From Azoarcus sp. (lineage in GTDB: Bacteria > Pseudomonadota > Gammaproteobacteria > Burkholderiales > Rhodocyclaceae): DNA of 55,364 nt. The notes beneath the pieces are model-generated. The model did no database searches. It worked only from the letters and a program-made list of their open reading frames with translations, and was not told the DNA's origin. A program made the position numbers and the translations under genes. The stretch is taken from the NCBI GenBank assembly GCA_031289095.1, contig JAITQD010000125.1, positions 1-55,364 of the forward strand, written 5' to 3'. This document shows positions 19,789 to 28,397 of this stretch, piece by piece. Positions within the stretch are counted from its first letter, which is position 1, and each line of letters starts with the position of its first letter.

Positions 19789-21459
19789 ATGAATTTCCAG
19801 TTCCACCCCAAGTTGCTCGATACCCTGCCCGGTTACGGGCGCGACGCCTTTGTCCGGGATCTTTCGGCGGGCGTCACCGTCGGCGTGCTCGCCCTGCCGC
19901 TGGCCATGGCCTTCGCCATCGCCAGTGGCATGCCGCCCGTCGCCGGCATCTGGACAGCCATCGTCGCCGGTTTCCTGGTTTCGCTGCTGGGCGGCTCCAA
20001 AGTGCAGATCGGCGGCCCGACCGGCGCGTTCATCCCCATCGTCTACGGCATCGTCGCCAACCTGGGCGTCGCCGACTTGCTCGTCGCCACCATGATGTCC
20101 GGCATCATGCTGTTTGCGCTTGGCGCCTTCCGGCTCGGCAACATGATCCGCTTCATTCCGCACACCGTCGTCACCGGCTTCACCAGCGGCATTGCCGTTG
20201 TCATCGCTCTATCGCAAATCAATGATTTCCTCGGCCTGCGGATCGACAGCCTGCCTGGCGAATTTTTCGCCAAAATCAAAGCGCTCTACGCCGCTCTGCC
20301 CAACCTGCACCTGCCGACCCTGGTGATTTCCATCGCCTCGCTCGCCATCCTGATCGCCTGGAACCGCAAGGCCATGCGGGTGCGCTGGATGCGGCGGTTG
20401 CCGGGGCCGCTCGCGGTGCTCATCATCTTCACCGCGCTCAACGCCCTGATCGGTCTGCCGACCGAGACCATCGGTTCGCGTTTCGGCGACATTCCGCAGG
20501 AACTGCCCGCCATCGGCCTGCCCACGCTTACCCTGGAAACCCTGCGCGACATCATCACCCCGGCGCTCGCCATTGCGCTACTGGGTGCAATCGAATCGCT
20601 GCTCTCGGCCCGCGTCGCCGATAGCCAGATCGACGACCGCCACAACCCCAACCAAGAATTGATGGCGCAAGGCGTCGCCAACATCCTCGCGCCGCTCTTC
20701 GGCGGCTTTGCCGCCACCGGAGCCATTGCCCGCACCGCCACCAACATCAAGAGCGGCGGCAGCACGCCGGTAGCCGGCATCGTCCATTCCCTGGTGCTGC
20801 TCGCCATTGTGTTCGTCCTTGCGCCGCTGGCGAGCCACATCCCGCTGGCAACGCTGTCGGCCATCGTTGTCGTTGTCGCCCTCAACATGGGCGACTGGCA
20901 TTCCCTGTCACCGCGCGAACTGGCGCGTTACTCAAACAATTATCGCTACATCCTGCTCGCCACCTTCCTGGTCACGATCATCTTCGGTCTGACCCTGGCG
21001 GTCGAACTCGGCATGCTGCTGGCGAGCCTCCTGTTCATCTATCGCATCGCCGACCTGACCCGGATCGAACCGGTCGCGCTCGCGGCGGAAGAAAGCGGCG
21101 ACGCATCGCGCATCCGCGCATGGAAGCTGTCCGGCAGCCTTTTCTTCGGCGCCGCCAACAAGCTCGAAACCCTGCTGCTCGCGCCCGACAATCACGCCGA
21201 AGCGACAATCCTCGACATCGGCAAGGTCATCAGCATCGACACGACCGGCCTCGACATCCTGCAAACCCTGCATCGCACCCTGGAAAAGCGCGGCGCGACG
21301 CTGCTCCTGTGCAACGCCGACAAACAACCGGCATCGCTGATCCGGCGCTCGGGCTTCCTCGAACGCCTCGGCCCGGAAAACTTCCTCCCCAACCTCGCCG
21401 CCGCGCTCGAACGCGCCCGGCAAATCCAGGGCAGTGCGGAAAAGGCCGCTCACACCTGA
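19789..21459 (+). CDS. SulP family anion transporter with STAS domain
   Basis: 556 aa. About 10-12 hydrophobic segments fill residues 25-420, starting with the SulP signature region VLALPLAMAFAIASGMPPVAG and IGGPTGAFIP. A cytoplasmic STAS domain (about 440-545) contains ILDIGKVISIDTTGLDIL. Members carry sulfate, bicarbonate or dicarboxylates; the substrate cannot be told here. It follows metG closely and is convergent with the type I secretion genes. Confidence 0.9.
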   Translation: MNFQFHPKLLDTLPGYGRDAFVRDLSAGVTVGVLALPLAMAFAIASGMPPVAGIWTAIVAGFLVSLLGGSKVQIGGPTGAFIPIVYGIVANLGVADLLVATMMSGIMLFALGAFRLGNMIRFIPHTVVTGFTSGIAVVIALSQINDFLGLRIDSLPGEFFAKIKALYAALPNLHLPTLVISIASLAILIAWNRKAMRVRWMRRLPGPLAVLIIFTALNALIGLPTETIGSRFGDIPQELPAIGLPTLTLETLRDIITPALAIALLGAIESLLSARVADSQIDDRHNPNQELMAQGVANILAPLFGGFAATGAIARTATNIKSGGSTPVAGIVHSLVLLAIVFVLAPLASHIPLATLSAIVVVVALNMGDWHSLSPRELARYSNNYRYILLATFLVTIIFGLTLAVELGMLLASLLFIYRIADLTRIEPVALAAEESGDASRIRAWKLSGSLFFGAANKLETLLLAPDNHAEATILDIGKVISIDTTGLDILQTLHRTLEKRGATLLLCNADKQPASLIRRSGFLERLGPENFLPNLAAALERARQIQGSAEKAAHT

Positions 21460-21583
21460 CGTGAAGGGGAGCTTTCCTCGTTGCACGCCAATCTGTTTCC
21501 GTCCGTCATTTCAGGCGTAGCGATGCGGCTGCGCGAAGATGACCTGGAAAATTGCGCGAGGGGATGGAACGGCAGTGGCCGCC

Positions 21584-23029
21584 TCATTCTTCCTTCATGG
21601 AAAAAGCGATCCGCTTCAGCAACGGATGCAGCAGGTAGGTCAGCATCGAGCGTTCGCCGGTCAGGATGATGACTTCCACCGGCATCCCCGCCTGCAAACG
21701 GCGCTTGCCCAGGATCTTCATGCCATCTTCCGTCACCGAAACCCGCGCCAGGTAATAGCTGATGCCGGTCTTCTCGTCGGTAAGCAGGTCGTTCGAGATC
21801 GACACGACTTCCCCCGGCACCACCAGGGACGGGCTGCGGGCAAAGGCGGAAAACCGGACGTCGGCGCTGAAGCCCGGCTGCACGCGGTCGATGAATTGCG
21901 GCGGCACCTGGGTTTCCAGCAGCAGTGGTTCGTCGCCAGGGACGATGTCCATTATTTTCTGTCCCGGCGAGATGACGCCACCCACGGTCTGCGCCGTCAG
22001 ACCCACCACCTGTCCGGACGCAGGCGCGCGGATGACTGTGCGCGCCAGTTCGTCCCGCAGCGCCTGGAAACGCTCGCCCTCGCCTTCGACCTGACTGCGC
22101 ACGTCCGCCAGTTCCTTGTCGACTTCCTTGCGGTATTCCTGCTGCCTCTGCGTGATGCGCAGCCTGGTTTCCACCAGCGAACTTCGGGAGCGCTCAATGT
22201 TGCCCCGCAGATCGGCGATCGACCCCATGGTTTCGGCGATCAACCGTTGCAGGGCCAACAGGTCGTTTCTCGGGGCATAACCATCGCGCACCAGGTCTTT
22301 CAGACCGCCCGTTTCTTCTTTCAGTAGGCGCAGTTGCGCGTTGCGCGCTTCCAACAGGCCTTGGTAGCCGGAGAGGGAGGCTTCCAGCCCGGTGATGGAT
22401 TCTTCCATCGCCTGAACCTCGGCTTGCAGGGACATGCGCCGCGAATTGAACAGGCCTTCCTGGTTGGCGATCATCGCAATCACAAGGGGGTCGTCCTGCG
22501 CTTTCAGCAGGTCGGAGTGAAAGTCGATGCGATCGCTTCCGCCCTGCTCCGCCACCAGGCGGGCTTCGGTCGCGCGCAGGGTGTAGTAGCGCAGGCGGGC
22601 GCCTTCAGAATTGGCCTGAGTAACAGCGGGGTCGATTTCGAGCAAGGGGTCGCCGTCATGGACGAATTGCCCTTCCTTCACATGCACGGATTTGACGATA
22701 CCACCGGAGAGGTGTTGCACCGCCTTGCGCTTGGTGTCGATGGCCACCACGCCGGAAGTGGGCACGCCTTCGTTGAGCGGAGCCAGCGCCGCCCACAGCA
22801 GAAAACCGCCAAAACCGATCGCCAAAGCCCAGAAGCCGATACGGGCCGGGGAATGGGTGTCGGTCGGCAAGCCGTCGCTTTCCGCTTCAGCCCGCCCCTG
22901 CTTCGCCAGCACCACCGACCGGGGCGCGATGACGCTTACCAGCGAGTTCAGCACCCTTTTCGGGAGCGCGCTTGCCGGTTCGCCGGTCACGTCAGGTTCG
23001 CTCTTGGCTATTCGCTTCATTGCCAGCAT
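21584..23029 (-). CDS. Type I secretion periplasmic adaptor (HlyD/PrtE family)
   Basis: 481 aa. One transmembrane helix (about 64-84) follows a cytoplasmic N-terminus of about 63 residues. The periplasmic part has split lipoyl halves (GGIVKSVHVKEGQFVHDGDPLLEIDP and TVIRAPASGQVVGL), a long coiled coil between them, and a beta-barrel domain before the C-terminus. This is the membrane-fusion protein linking the ABC exporter to a TolC-type outer-membrane channel. The gene follows the ABC gene after 13 bp. No TolC gene is in the window. Confidence 0.9.
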   Translation of the reverse strand: MLAMKRIAKSEPDVTGEPASALPKRVLNSLVSVIAPRSVVLAKQGRAEAESDGLPTDTHSPARIGFWALAIGFGGFLLWAALAPLNEGVPTSGVVAIDTKRKAVQHLSGGIVKSVHVKEGQFVHDGDPLLEIDPAVTQANSEGARLRYYTLRATEARLVAEQGGSDRIDFHSDLLKAQDDPLVIAMIANQEGLFNSRRMSLQAEVQAMEESITGLEASLSGYQGLLEARNAQLRLLKEETGGLKDLVRDGYAPRNDLLALQRLIAETMGSIADLRGNIERSRSSLVETRLRITQRQQEYRKEVDKELADVRSQVEGEGERFQALRDELARTVIRAPASGQVVGLTAQTVGGVISPGQKIMDIVPGDEPLLLETQVPPQFIDRVQPGFSADVRFSAFARSPSLVVPGEVVSISNDLLTDEKTGISYYLARVSVTEDGMKILGKRRLQAGMPVEVIILTGERSMLTYLLHPLLKRIAFSMKEE

Positions 23030-23042
23030 GTGCCTGTGCGAT

Positions 23043-24848
23043 TCATTGCATTGGCATCACGATGGGGGTCATCGCCGTTCCGGGCATGACCCCATAACCG
23101 CTTGCCCCCGCATGGGCCGCACCGGAAAAACCCGCCGCCCTGCCCGCCGGTTTTTCTTCGCGCGCGGGGGCTTCCAGCCGCAACACGCGGCCTTCTTCCA
23201 TGTGCAGGACGACATCCATCACCGCCATGATGCGTGGCCGGTGACTGATCAGCACGAGCGTCACGCCGCGCTCCTTCAGGGTCATGACCGCCTGCAACAA
23301 GGCACGGTCGCCCGCCTCGTCCAAACTGGAATTCGGTTCGTCGAGCACCACCAGCCTCGGATTGCCGTAAATGGCCCGAGCCAGACCGATGCGCTGGCGC
23401 TGCCCGCCGGAAAGGAAGTTGCCGCTTTCGCCGATCTGGGTGTCGTAACCCTTGGGGAAGCGCAGGATCATTTCATGCACGCCCGCCTGCTGACAGGCTT
23501 CGATCACCAGGGCAGGATCGACCTCACCAAAGCGGGCCACGTTCTCGGCGATGGTACCGCCAAAAAGCTCGACGTCCTGCGGCAGATAGCCAATTCTCGC
23601 GCCCAGTTCAACCCGATCCAGGCTGTGGATGGGCGCGCCGTCGAACAGGACGTCTCCTTCCATGTCCGGCCAGATGCCGAGCAGCACGCGCGCCAGCGTG
23701 GATTTGCCCGATCCAGACGGCCCTTTCACCCCCAGGGCGATGCCAGCGGGAATTTCCAGCGAAACGTCGTCCAGGATGGATCGCGCTCGCCCAGCGGCAT
23801 CGGCGGTGACGTGTCCCAGCCGCAGAGCCGCGCCCGGCGTGCCGGCTTCCACTGTGGCCGCTTCGCGCTCCGGGCGATCTTCCAGCGCCGCTTCCAGATT
23901 CAGGAAGGCCCGTTTTGCCGCCAGGATGTCTTTCCAGGTTTTTATCAGCGCATCGAGCGGATAGGCGGCCCGCGTCATCAACACGTTGGCGGCCACCATT
24001 GCTGCGGGTGAAATCTCGCCGTAAATCACCAGCACCGCGCCCGCCCCCAGCGCCAGGGATTGCTGCAACAGGCGCACGAAGCGGGTAATCGACTGCATGC
24101 GCGCCTGCGCATCCACGCCCCGCCTGCCCTGCGCCAGCGTCACGAGGTGACGCCGCATCCACCTGTCGCGGATATTACCCAGCATTCCCATGCACTCGAT
24201 GAGCGCCGCATGTCGCAGCCTCGCACCCATGTGGCTGAATTCTTTTCTGCCGGCATCGCTGGCCGTCTCCAGCGGTTCTTCCATGACCCGTCCGGACACG
24301 CAGGCGATGCCGGCCAGGATCAGACAAAAGACGATGGACAGAATACCCAGTGCCGGATGCATGAGGAAAAGCACCAGGATGTAGATCGGTATCCAGGGCG
24401 CATCCAGAATGGCGAACAGCCCCGCACCGGTCAGAGCCTGGCGCAGCCTGGTCATGTCCTTGAACAGGCGGGCGGATTCGTCTTCCGGGCAGTGCATCTC
24501 GAAAGCGGTTGCGAACACGCGTGGATTGAGCCGCATGTCCAGCCGCACGCCGAGCCGCACCAGCAGGCGAGAGCGCACCCATTCCGAGAAGCTCATCACC
24601 CCCAGGAAAAAAAACAGCACCAGCGTCATGGCATAAAGCGTGAATTCGCTGCGGCTCAACATCACCCGATCGAAGATTTGTAGCATGTACAGCGTGGGCG
24701 TGAGCATCAGCAGGTTGGCGAGCGCAGTGAATCCCAGTGCGTGGGCAAATTCGCGCCGGAACGAAAACAGGAGGCGGCTCAGTTCGCTGCGCCCGGCGAA
24801 GGCGACGAGTTTCTGGAACCACGCGAACCTTTCCATACGCCCGCTCAT
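23043..24848 (-). CDS. Type I secretion ABC permease/ATPase, second subunit (PrtD-like)
   Basis: 601 aa. An N-terminal six-helix exporter domain is followed by an ATPase: Walker A GPSGSGKST (376-384), signature LSGGQRQR from about 479, and Walker B LVVLDEPNSSLD. There is no C39 peptidase domain, so this is the PrtD/AprD class that exports RTX proteins with an uncleaved C-terminal signal. About 35 Ala/Gly/Met/Pro-rich residues extend past the ATPase. The ATG overlaps the stop of the upstream ABC gene by 4 bases. The two ABC proteins are clearly related but far from identical, which suggests a heterodimer. Confidence 0.9.
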   Translation of the reverse strand: MSGRMERFAWFQKLVAFAGRSELSRLLFSFRREFAHALGFTALANLLMLTPTLYMLQIFDRVMLSRSEFTLYAMTLVLFFFLGVMSFSEWVRSRLLVRLGVRLDMRLNPRVFATAFEMHCPEDESARLFKDMTRLRQALTGAGLFAILDAPWIPIYILVLFLMHPALGILSIVFCLILAGIACVSGRVMEEPLETASDAGRKEFSHMGARLRHAALIECMGMLGNIRDRWMRRHLVTLAQGRRGVDAQARMQSITRFVRLLQQSLALGAGAVLVIYGEISPAAMVAANVLMTRAAYPLDALIKTWKDILAAKRAFLNLEAALEDRPEREAATVEAGTPGAALRLGHVTADAAGRARSILDDVSLEIPAGIALGVKGPSGSGKSTLARVLLGIWPDMEGDVLFDGAPIHSLDRVELGARIGYLPQDVELFGGTIAENVARFGEVDPALVIEACQQAGVHEMILRFPKGYDTQIGESGNFLSGGQRQRIGLARAIYGNPRLVVLDEPNSSLDEAGDRALLQAVMTLKERGVTLVLISHRPRIMAVMDVVLHMEEGRVLRLEAPAREEKPAGRAAGFSGAAHAGASGYGVMPGTAMTPIVMPMQ

Positions 24849-26629
24849 GCCACCGCCGCGGGTTTGACGGCGCTACGGGAGCCGATCGGCGTGACCGGCG
24901 CGCGCGGCAACCGCCCCGCACCGCCCCGCGCCGCTGCGGGGGCCTGCAAGGCGGCAAGCACGTCGTTGGGCGCGCCAAACGCCTTCACTTCGCCGTCCAT
25001 CATGAGCAGCATCAGATCCGCCATCGCCAGCAGGTTCTTGCGATGTGTCACCACAACGACCGTCGCGCCCGCCGAGCGCAAAACCTGCAAGGAATGGATC
25101 AGGGCCGCATCGCCCTTTTCATCCAGGTTGGCATTGGGTTCATCGAGCACCACCAGGCGTGGTGAACCGTAGATAGCCCGCGCCAGACCGATGCGCTGTC
25201 GCATGCCGCCAGAGAGTACCGTGCCTTCGTCGCCGATACGGGTGTTGTAACCCTGTGGCAGTGCCTGGATCAGCCCATGCACCCCGGTGATCTTTGCCGC
25301 CCTTTTGATCCTGTTCAGGTCGACCTGGCCGAAGCGGGCGATGTTCTGCGCCACCGTACCCTCGAACAGGGCCACGTCCTGCGGCAGAAACCCGATGTGC
25401 GGCCCCAGTTCCAGTTTGTTCCAGGCATACACGTCGGCGCCGTCGAGGCGCACCGTGCCAGCCAGGCACGGCCAAGCCCCCACCAGCAGGTGCGCAAGGC
25501 TGGACTTGCCAGAGGCCGACGGCCCGACCACCGCAAGCATCTTGCCCGGCGGCAGATCGAAGGCAACGTTGCGCAGCACCGGCTTGCTCGCCGCCGCCAT
25601 GCCCGGTGCGCGAGCCGTCACATGTTCCACCGTCAGCCTGCCCTGGGGCGCGGGCAGCGGCAGACCGGGTTCAAAAGCGGGAACTTTCGTCAGTAATTCT
25701 TCCAGGCGCGCGAGCGCCTCGCGCGCGATGACCACGCTACGCCAGCTAATGATGACCTGCACCAACGGCGCGAGCGCGCGCCCGGACAGAATCGACGCCA
25801 TCAGAATCAGACCCGCGCTGCCGGTGAAGCTGCCGTTCAGCAACAGCCATGCGCCCAGACCCAGCATCAGCGAACTCGACACCAGTTGCACATACTTGGA
25901 GAGTGCGCTGAACACGCCCGCGCGATCAGAAGCCTGGGCCTGCTGCGACAGCAGTTCCTTTTGCAGCTTCAGCCAGCGTTGGCGCAAGCCTTCCGCCATG
26001 CCCATCGCCCGCACCACTTCGCCGTTGCGCAGCGAAGCCTCGACGAAGTTCTGCGCCTGGAACGACAGCGTGTTGGCCTTCGCCAGAGGCGAGCCAGCCG
26101 ACTGCTTGTTGAAAAAGGTAATCGCGCCCTGGATGACGGCACTCGCCAGCCCGAACCAGCCCAGCACCGGGTCGATCAGGAAGATCACCACCACCAGCAG
26201 CAGCGCCATCGGAATGTCCATGATGCCCGTCATGACCGGGCTGCTGATGAAGTCCCGCACGGTGGCGAAATCGCGCAGACCGCCGAGGCCCAGGTTGCGG
26301 GCGCCGAGCACGCCAGCCCGGAACGCCGCCTCGTGCACACGTCCGCCGAGCGTCAGGTCAAACCCCTCGGCCGCCTGCCGCAACACGCACTGCCGCGCCC
26401 ATTCCAGCACCTCCAACACCGCATACAACAGCACCAGCAAGAGCGTGAGCATGACGAGCGTCGTCACGCTGCGGCTATTCACCACCCGGTCGTAGACTTC
26501 CAGCATGTAAATTGAGGGCGCGAGCATCAGCAGGCCAATGACGACGCTGAACATCGCAGCGCGCGCAAAAATGGGCTTTTGCTTGCCGAACGCGGCGCGT
26601 ATTTCCGATACGGATATTTCAGTGGCCAT
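24845..26629 (-). CDS. Type I secretion ABC permease/ATPase, first subunit (PrtD-like)
   Basis: 594 aa. Same architecture as its neighbour: membrane domain (about 20-310), then Walker A GPSASGKSS (369-377), signature LSGGMRQR from 472 and Walker B LVVLDEPNANLD. The Walker A has Ser instead of Thr at its end and the signature has Met where the partner has Gln; both ATP sites look usable. The C-terminus has a low-complexity Ala/Arg/Pro tail. It begins 150 bp or so beyond the terminator of the RTX gene; a TAGAAT hexamer (26665-26660, minus) 30 bases before the ATG may provide its own promoter. Confidence 0.9.
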   Translation of the reverse strand: MATEISVSEIRAAFGKQKPIFARAAMFSVVIGLLMLAPSIYMLEVYDRVVNSRSVTTLVMLTLLLVLLYAVLEVLEWARQCVLRQAAEGFDLTLGGRVHEAAFRAGVLGARNLGLGGLRDFATVRDFISSPVMTGIMDIPMALLLVVVIFLIDPVLGWFGLASAVIQGAITFFNKQSAGSPLAKANTLSFQAQNFVEASLRNGEVVRAMGMAEGLRQRWLKLQKELLSQQAQASDRAGVFSALSKYVQLVSSSLMLGLGAWLLLNGSFTGSAGLILMASILSGRALAPLVQVIISWRSVVIAREALARLEELLTKVPAFEPGLPLPAPQGRLTVEHVTARAPGMAAASKPVLRNVAFDLPPGKMLAVVGPSASGKSSLAHLLVGAWPCLAGTVRLDGADVYAWNKLELGPHIGFLPQDVALFEGTVAQNIARFGQVDLNRIKRAAKITGVHGLIQALPQGYNTRIGDEGTVLSGGMRQRIGLARAIYGSPRLVVLDEPNANLDEKGDAALIHSLQVLRSAGATVVVVTHRKNLLAMADLMLLMMDGEVKAFGAPNDVLAALQAPAAARGGAGRLPRAPVTPIGSRSAVKPAAVA

Positions 26630-26748
26630 GTATGAAATTTTTTTCAGACCGATCGGGGCATTCTACAAAAAACGGCCTCTCCCCCCCCGCAAAATCTCCG
26701 TGCCGCCAGCGCCAGGATAACGCACAGGCAAGATCGTCATGCACGCGG

Positions 26749-26786
26749 CAAAACGAAAAAATTCCGCCCCCTCGCGGGGGCGGAAT
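26749..26786 (-). terminator. Strong terminator between the RTX gene and its exporter genes
   Basis: ATTCCGCCCCC (26761-26771) and GGGGGCGGAAT (26776-26786) form a perfect 11-bp stem with a 4-base loop. On the minus strand it is followed by TTTTTTCGTTTT. It sits 30 bp past the RTX stop and before the ABC genes. Confidence 0.92.
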
Positions 26787-26815
26787 CGTTGCGGTTTCCA
26801 AAAAGGCGAAAACGC

Positions 26816-27970
26816 TTACGCGGCCAAGGCGGCCAGATCCGCGCCGGTGATCTCGGCGAAGGTGCCATCACCATTATCGAACAGGAAGGTCTCGATCTTG
26901 TGCGTCGATCCCACGAAGTAGTCGTCGATGAGCAGGGTATCGTCCGGGCCGAAACCCAGCAGGAGATCGTTTCCGGCGCGAGTCACCGCCGTCACGGCTG
27001 CCGCACCCAGCCCCTGGAACACCACCGTGTCGTTACCGCCCGATTCGTAGATCGTATCGTTACCGAAACCGGGGCCGAACAAATAAATGTCGTCACCCGC
27101 GCCGCCGTTCAGGTAATCGTTGCCCGCATCGCCGCTCAGGATGTCGTTGCCGGCGCCGCCGTAAAGCTTGTCGTTGCCCGCACCGCCAAAGAGGACATCG
27201 TTACCCGCCTCGCCGTACAGGGTATCGTTGCCATCGCCGCCATAGAGGGTATCGACGCCGGCTCCACCGTGGAGGATGTCGTTGCCCGCCTCGCCGTACA
27301 GGAAGTCGTCGCCGGAACCGCCATAGAGGGTGTCGTTGCCGTTACCGCCATAGAGGGTGTCGTTGCCGCCTTCGCCATACAGGATGTCGTTGCCGTCGCC
27401 GCCACTCAGGACATCGGCGCCACCGCGTCCGGTGATGATGTCGGCCTTCGCAGTGCCTACCTTGACCACAGGCGCGCTGCCGACAGAGGCGCTGACGATG
27501 CCCGTGACCGCCCCGACAGAATTGTCGACGAGACCGGCAATGCCAGCGATGATATTGCCGATGGGGCCAGGAGCGATCGCATGGGCGATACCTGCCACGG
27601 CATCGGTGACGGCCGTGGTCGCGCCCTGAACCGCTTCGGGGATGCTCGACGGCGAGCCGACGGCATCGGCGACGCCACCGATCGCGGTGCCGATGATCGA
27701 GGCCGCGCCAGCGACGAGGTCGCCAATCGAGGTAGGCAGAAGCGCGGTCGCAAAATCACCAACGATGTCCGTGGCGGTCGTAGCCACGTCATTGACCGCT
27801 TCGACGGGAGTAAGGTTTGGAACGGCGCTGACCGTACCGGATATTTTGTCGATCACACCCGGCACCAACGCCGGAGCGCCGAGAATGGTGCCGATGAACC
27901 CCAGCGGGTTCAGTGCATTGAGGAGCGAGCCGACAGTATCTGCCAGCCCGGCAAAGATGTTAGTAGCCAC
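26816..27970 (-). CDS. RTX-repeat protein, predicted type I secretion substrate
   Basis: 384 aa, GTG start with GGAGGG at 7-12 bases upstream. Residues 1-170 are Ala/Gly/Val/Ile-rich with Pro turns, no Cys and no signal peptide. Residues 181-297 hold 13 glycine-rich nonapeptides of the GGxGxDxLx type, which bind calcium outside the cell. Residues 298-384 form the capping part with the (D)[25 protein letters not shown] and ADLAALAA segments, typical of an uncleaved C-terminal secretion signal. No enzyme domain (protease, lipase, acyltransferase) is visible. The adjacent PrtD/HlyD genes are its obvious exporter. The biological role is unknown; adhesin, surface-layer or pore-forming roles are all open. 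Confidence 0.88.
   Translation of the reverse strand: MATNIFAGLADTVGSLLNALNPLGFIGTILGAPALVPGVIDKISGTVSAVPNLTPVEAVNDVATTATDIVGDFATALLPTSIGDLVAGAASIIGTAIGGVADAVGSPSSIPEAVQGATTAVTDAVAGIAHAIAPGPIGNIIAGIAGLVDNSVGAVTGIVSASVGSAPVVKVGTAKADIITGRGGADVLSGGDGNDILYGEGGNDTLYGGNGNDTLYGGSGDDFLYGEAGNDILHGGAGVDTLYGGDGNDTLYGEAGNDVLFGGAGNDKLYGGAGNDILSGDAGNDYLNGGAGDDIYLFGPGFGNDTIYESGGNDTVVFQGLGAAAVTAVTRAGNDLLLGFGPDDTLLIDDYFVGSTHKIETFLFDNGDGTFAEITGADLAALAA
27080..27430 (-). repeat. 27-bp coding repeats of the RTX block
   Basis: Thirteen units of 27 bp encode GGxGxDxLx nonapeptides. Several neighbouring units are nearly identical at DNA level (for example around 27225-27260 and 27320-27365), which makes the block prone to unit gain or loss. 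Confidence 0.85.
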
Positions 27971-28035
27971 TTTGTTCCCTCCAAAAATGGAAAAACGACG
28001 CGCAACGGACGGGTTCCCGAAGCTACGCAGTGAAC

Positions 28036-28064
28036 ATTATATGGTATCTACGGCCTGATTGAAA
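28036..28064 (-). promoter_or_regulatory. Promoter of the RTX gene
   Basis: On the minus strand a perfect -10 TATAAT (28041-28036) lies 17 bp after a weaker -35 TTTCAA (28064-28059). The leader would be about 60 bases and ends in the GGAGGG ribosome site. The DNA upstream is AT-rich, as for strongly expressed or regulated genes. Confidence 0.65.
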
Positions 28065-28156
28065 TATTGTCATACTACCCGATGATATTAAACCAGCAAT
28101 CGGACATTGTGTGGAACGATAAGTTATAACAAATTGAATTTTAAATGATTATTTAT

Positions 28157-28327
28157 TTATACATCATTTAAGAATGATTTTCTGGTTAATATATGAGTAA
28201 TATGTTCGTTGACTGTACGTTTCATCCCTGGAAGAACCGCTTCGCCGCGCACAATGACGGACGGGATGCGGAACATTCCGGCATAAAGCCGGTTCCTGTA
28301 TGGTACATAAGGAAATGGAGCTTCCAT
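28157..28327 (-). CDS. Small ORF of unknown function in an AT-rich gap (doubtful)
   Basis: 56 codons from an ATG at 28327 to a TAA. The predicted protein (starts MEAPFPYVPYRNRLY) has an ordinary amino-acid mix and the frame stays open upstream into the start of the Gcr gene, but codon choice is unlike the neighbours, with many A/T-ending codons. It could be a leftover of a transferred gene or chance. I do not recognise a family. The rest of the 27971-28397 gap holds the RTX promoter and AT-rich DNA. Confidence 0.2.
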   Translation of the reverse strand: MEAPFPYVPYRNRLYAGMFRIPSVIVRGEAVLPGMKRTVNEHITHILTRKSFLNDV

Positions 28328-28397
28328 CGCTACTGTTCGCGCCCCGTGACCGAGTAGCACATCGCCATTTCTGGAATCAATGAAAAACGGAGTCTCG

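Noticed and set aside
27080-27430. Regular short repeats that could be read as a CRISPR-like array
   Set aside because: They are contiguous 27-bp coding units for Gly-Asp nonapeptides without spacers, and no cas genes are present.
26789-28033. Plus-strand repetitive ORF over the RTX gene
   Set aside because: It mirrors the RTX repeats; the minus strand has the ribosome site, promoter, terminator and family motifs.
28202-28357. 51-codon plus-strand ORF upstream of the Gcr gene
   Set aside because: No ribosome site, no recognisable family and AT-rich context; cannot be told from chance.
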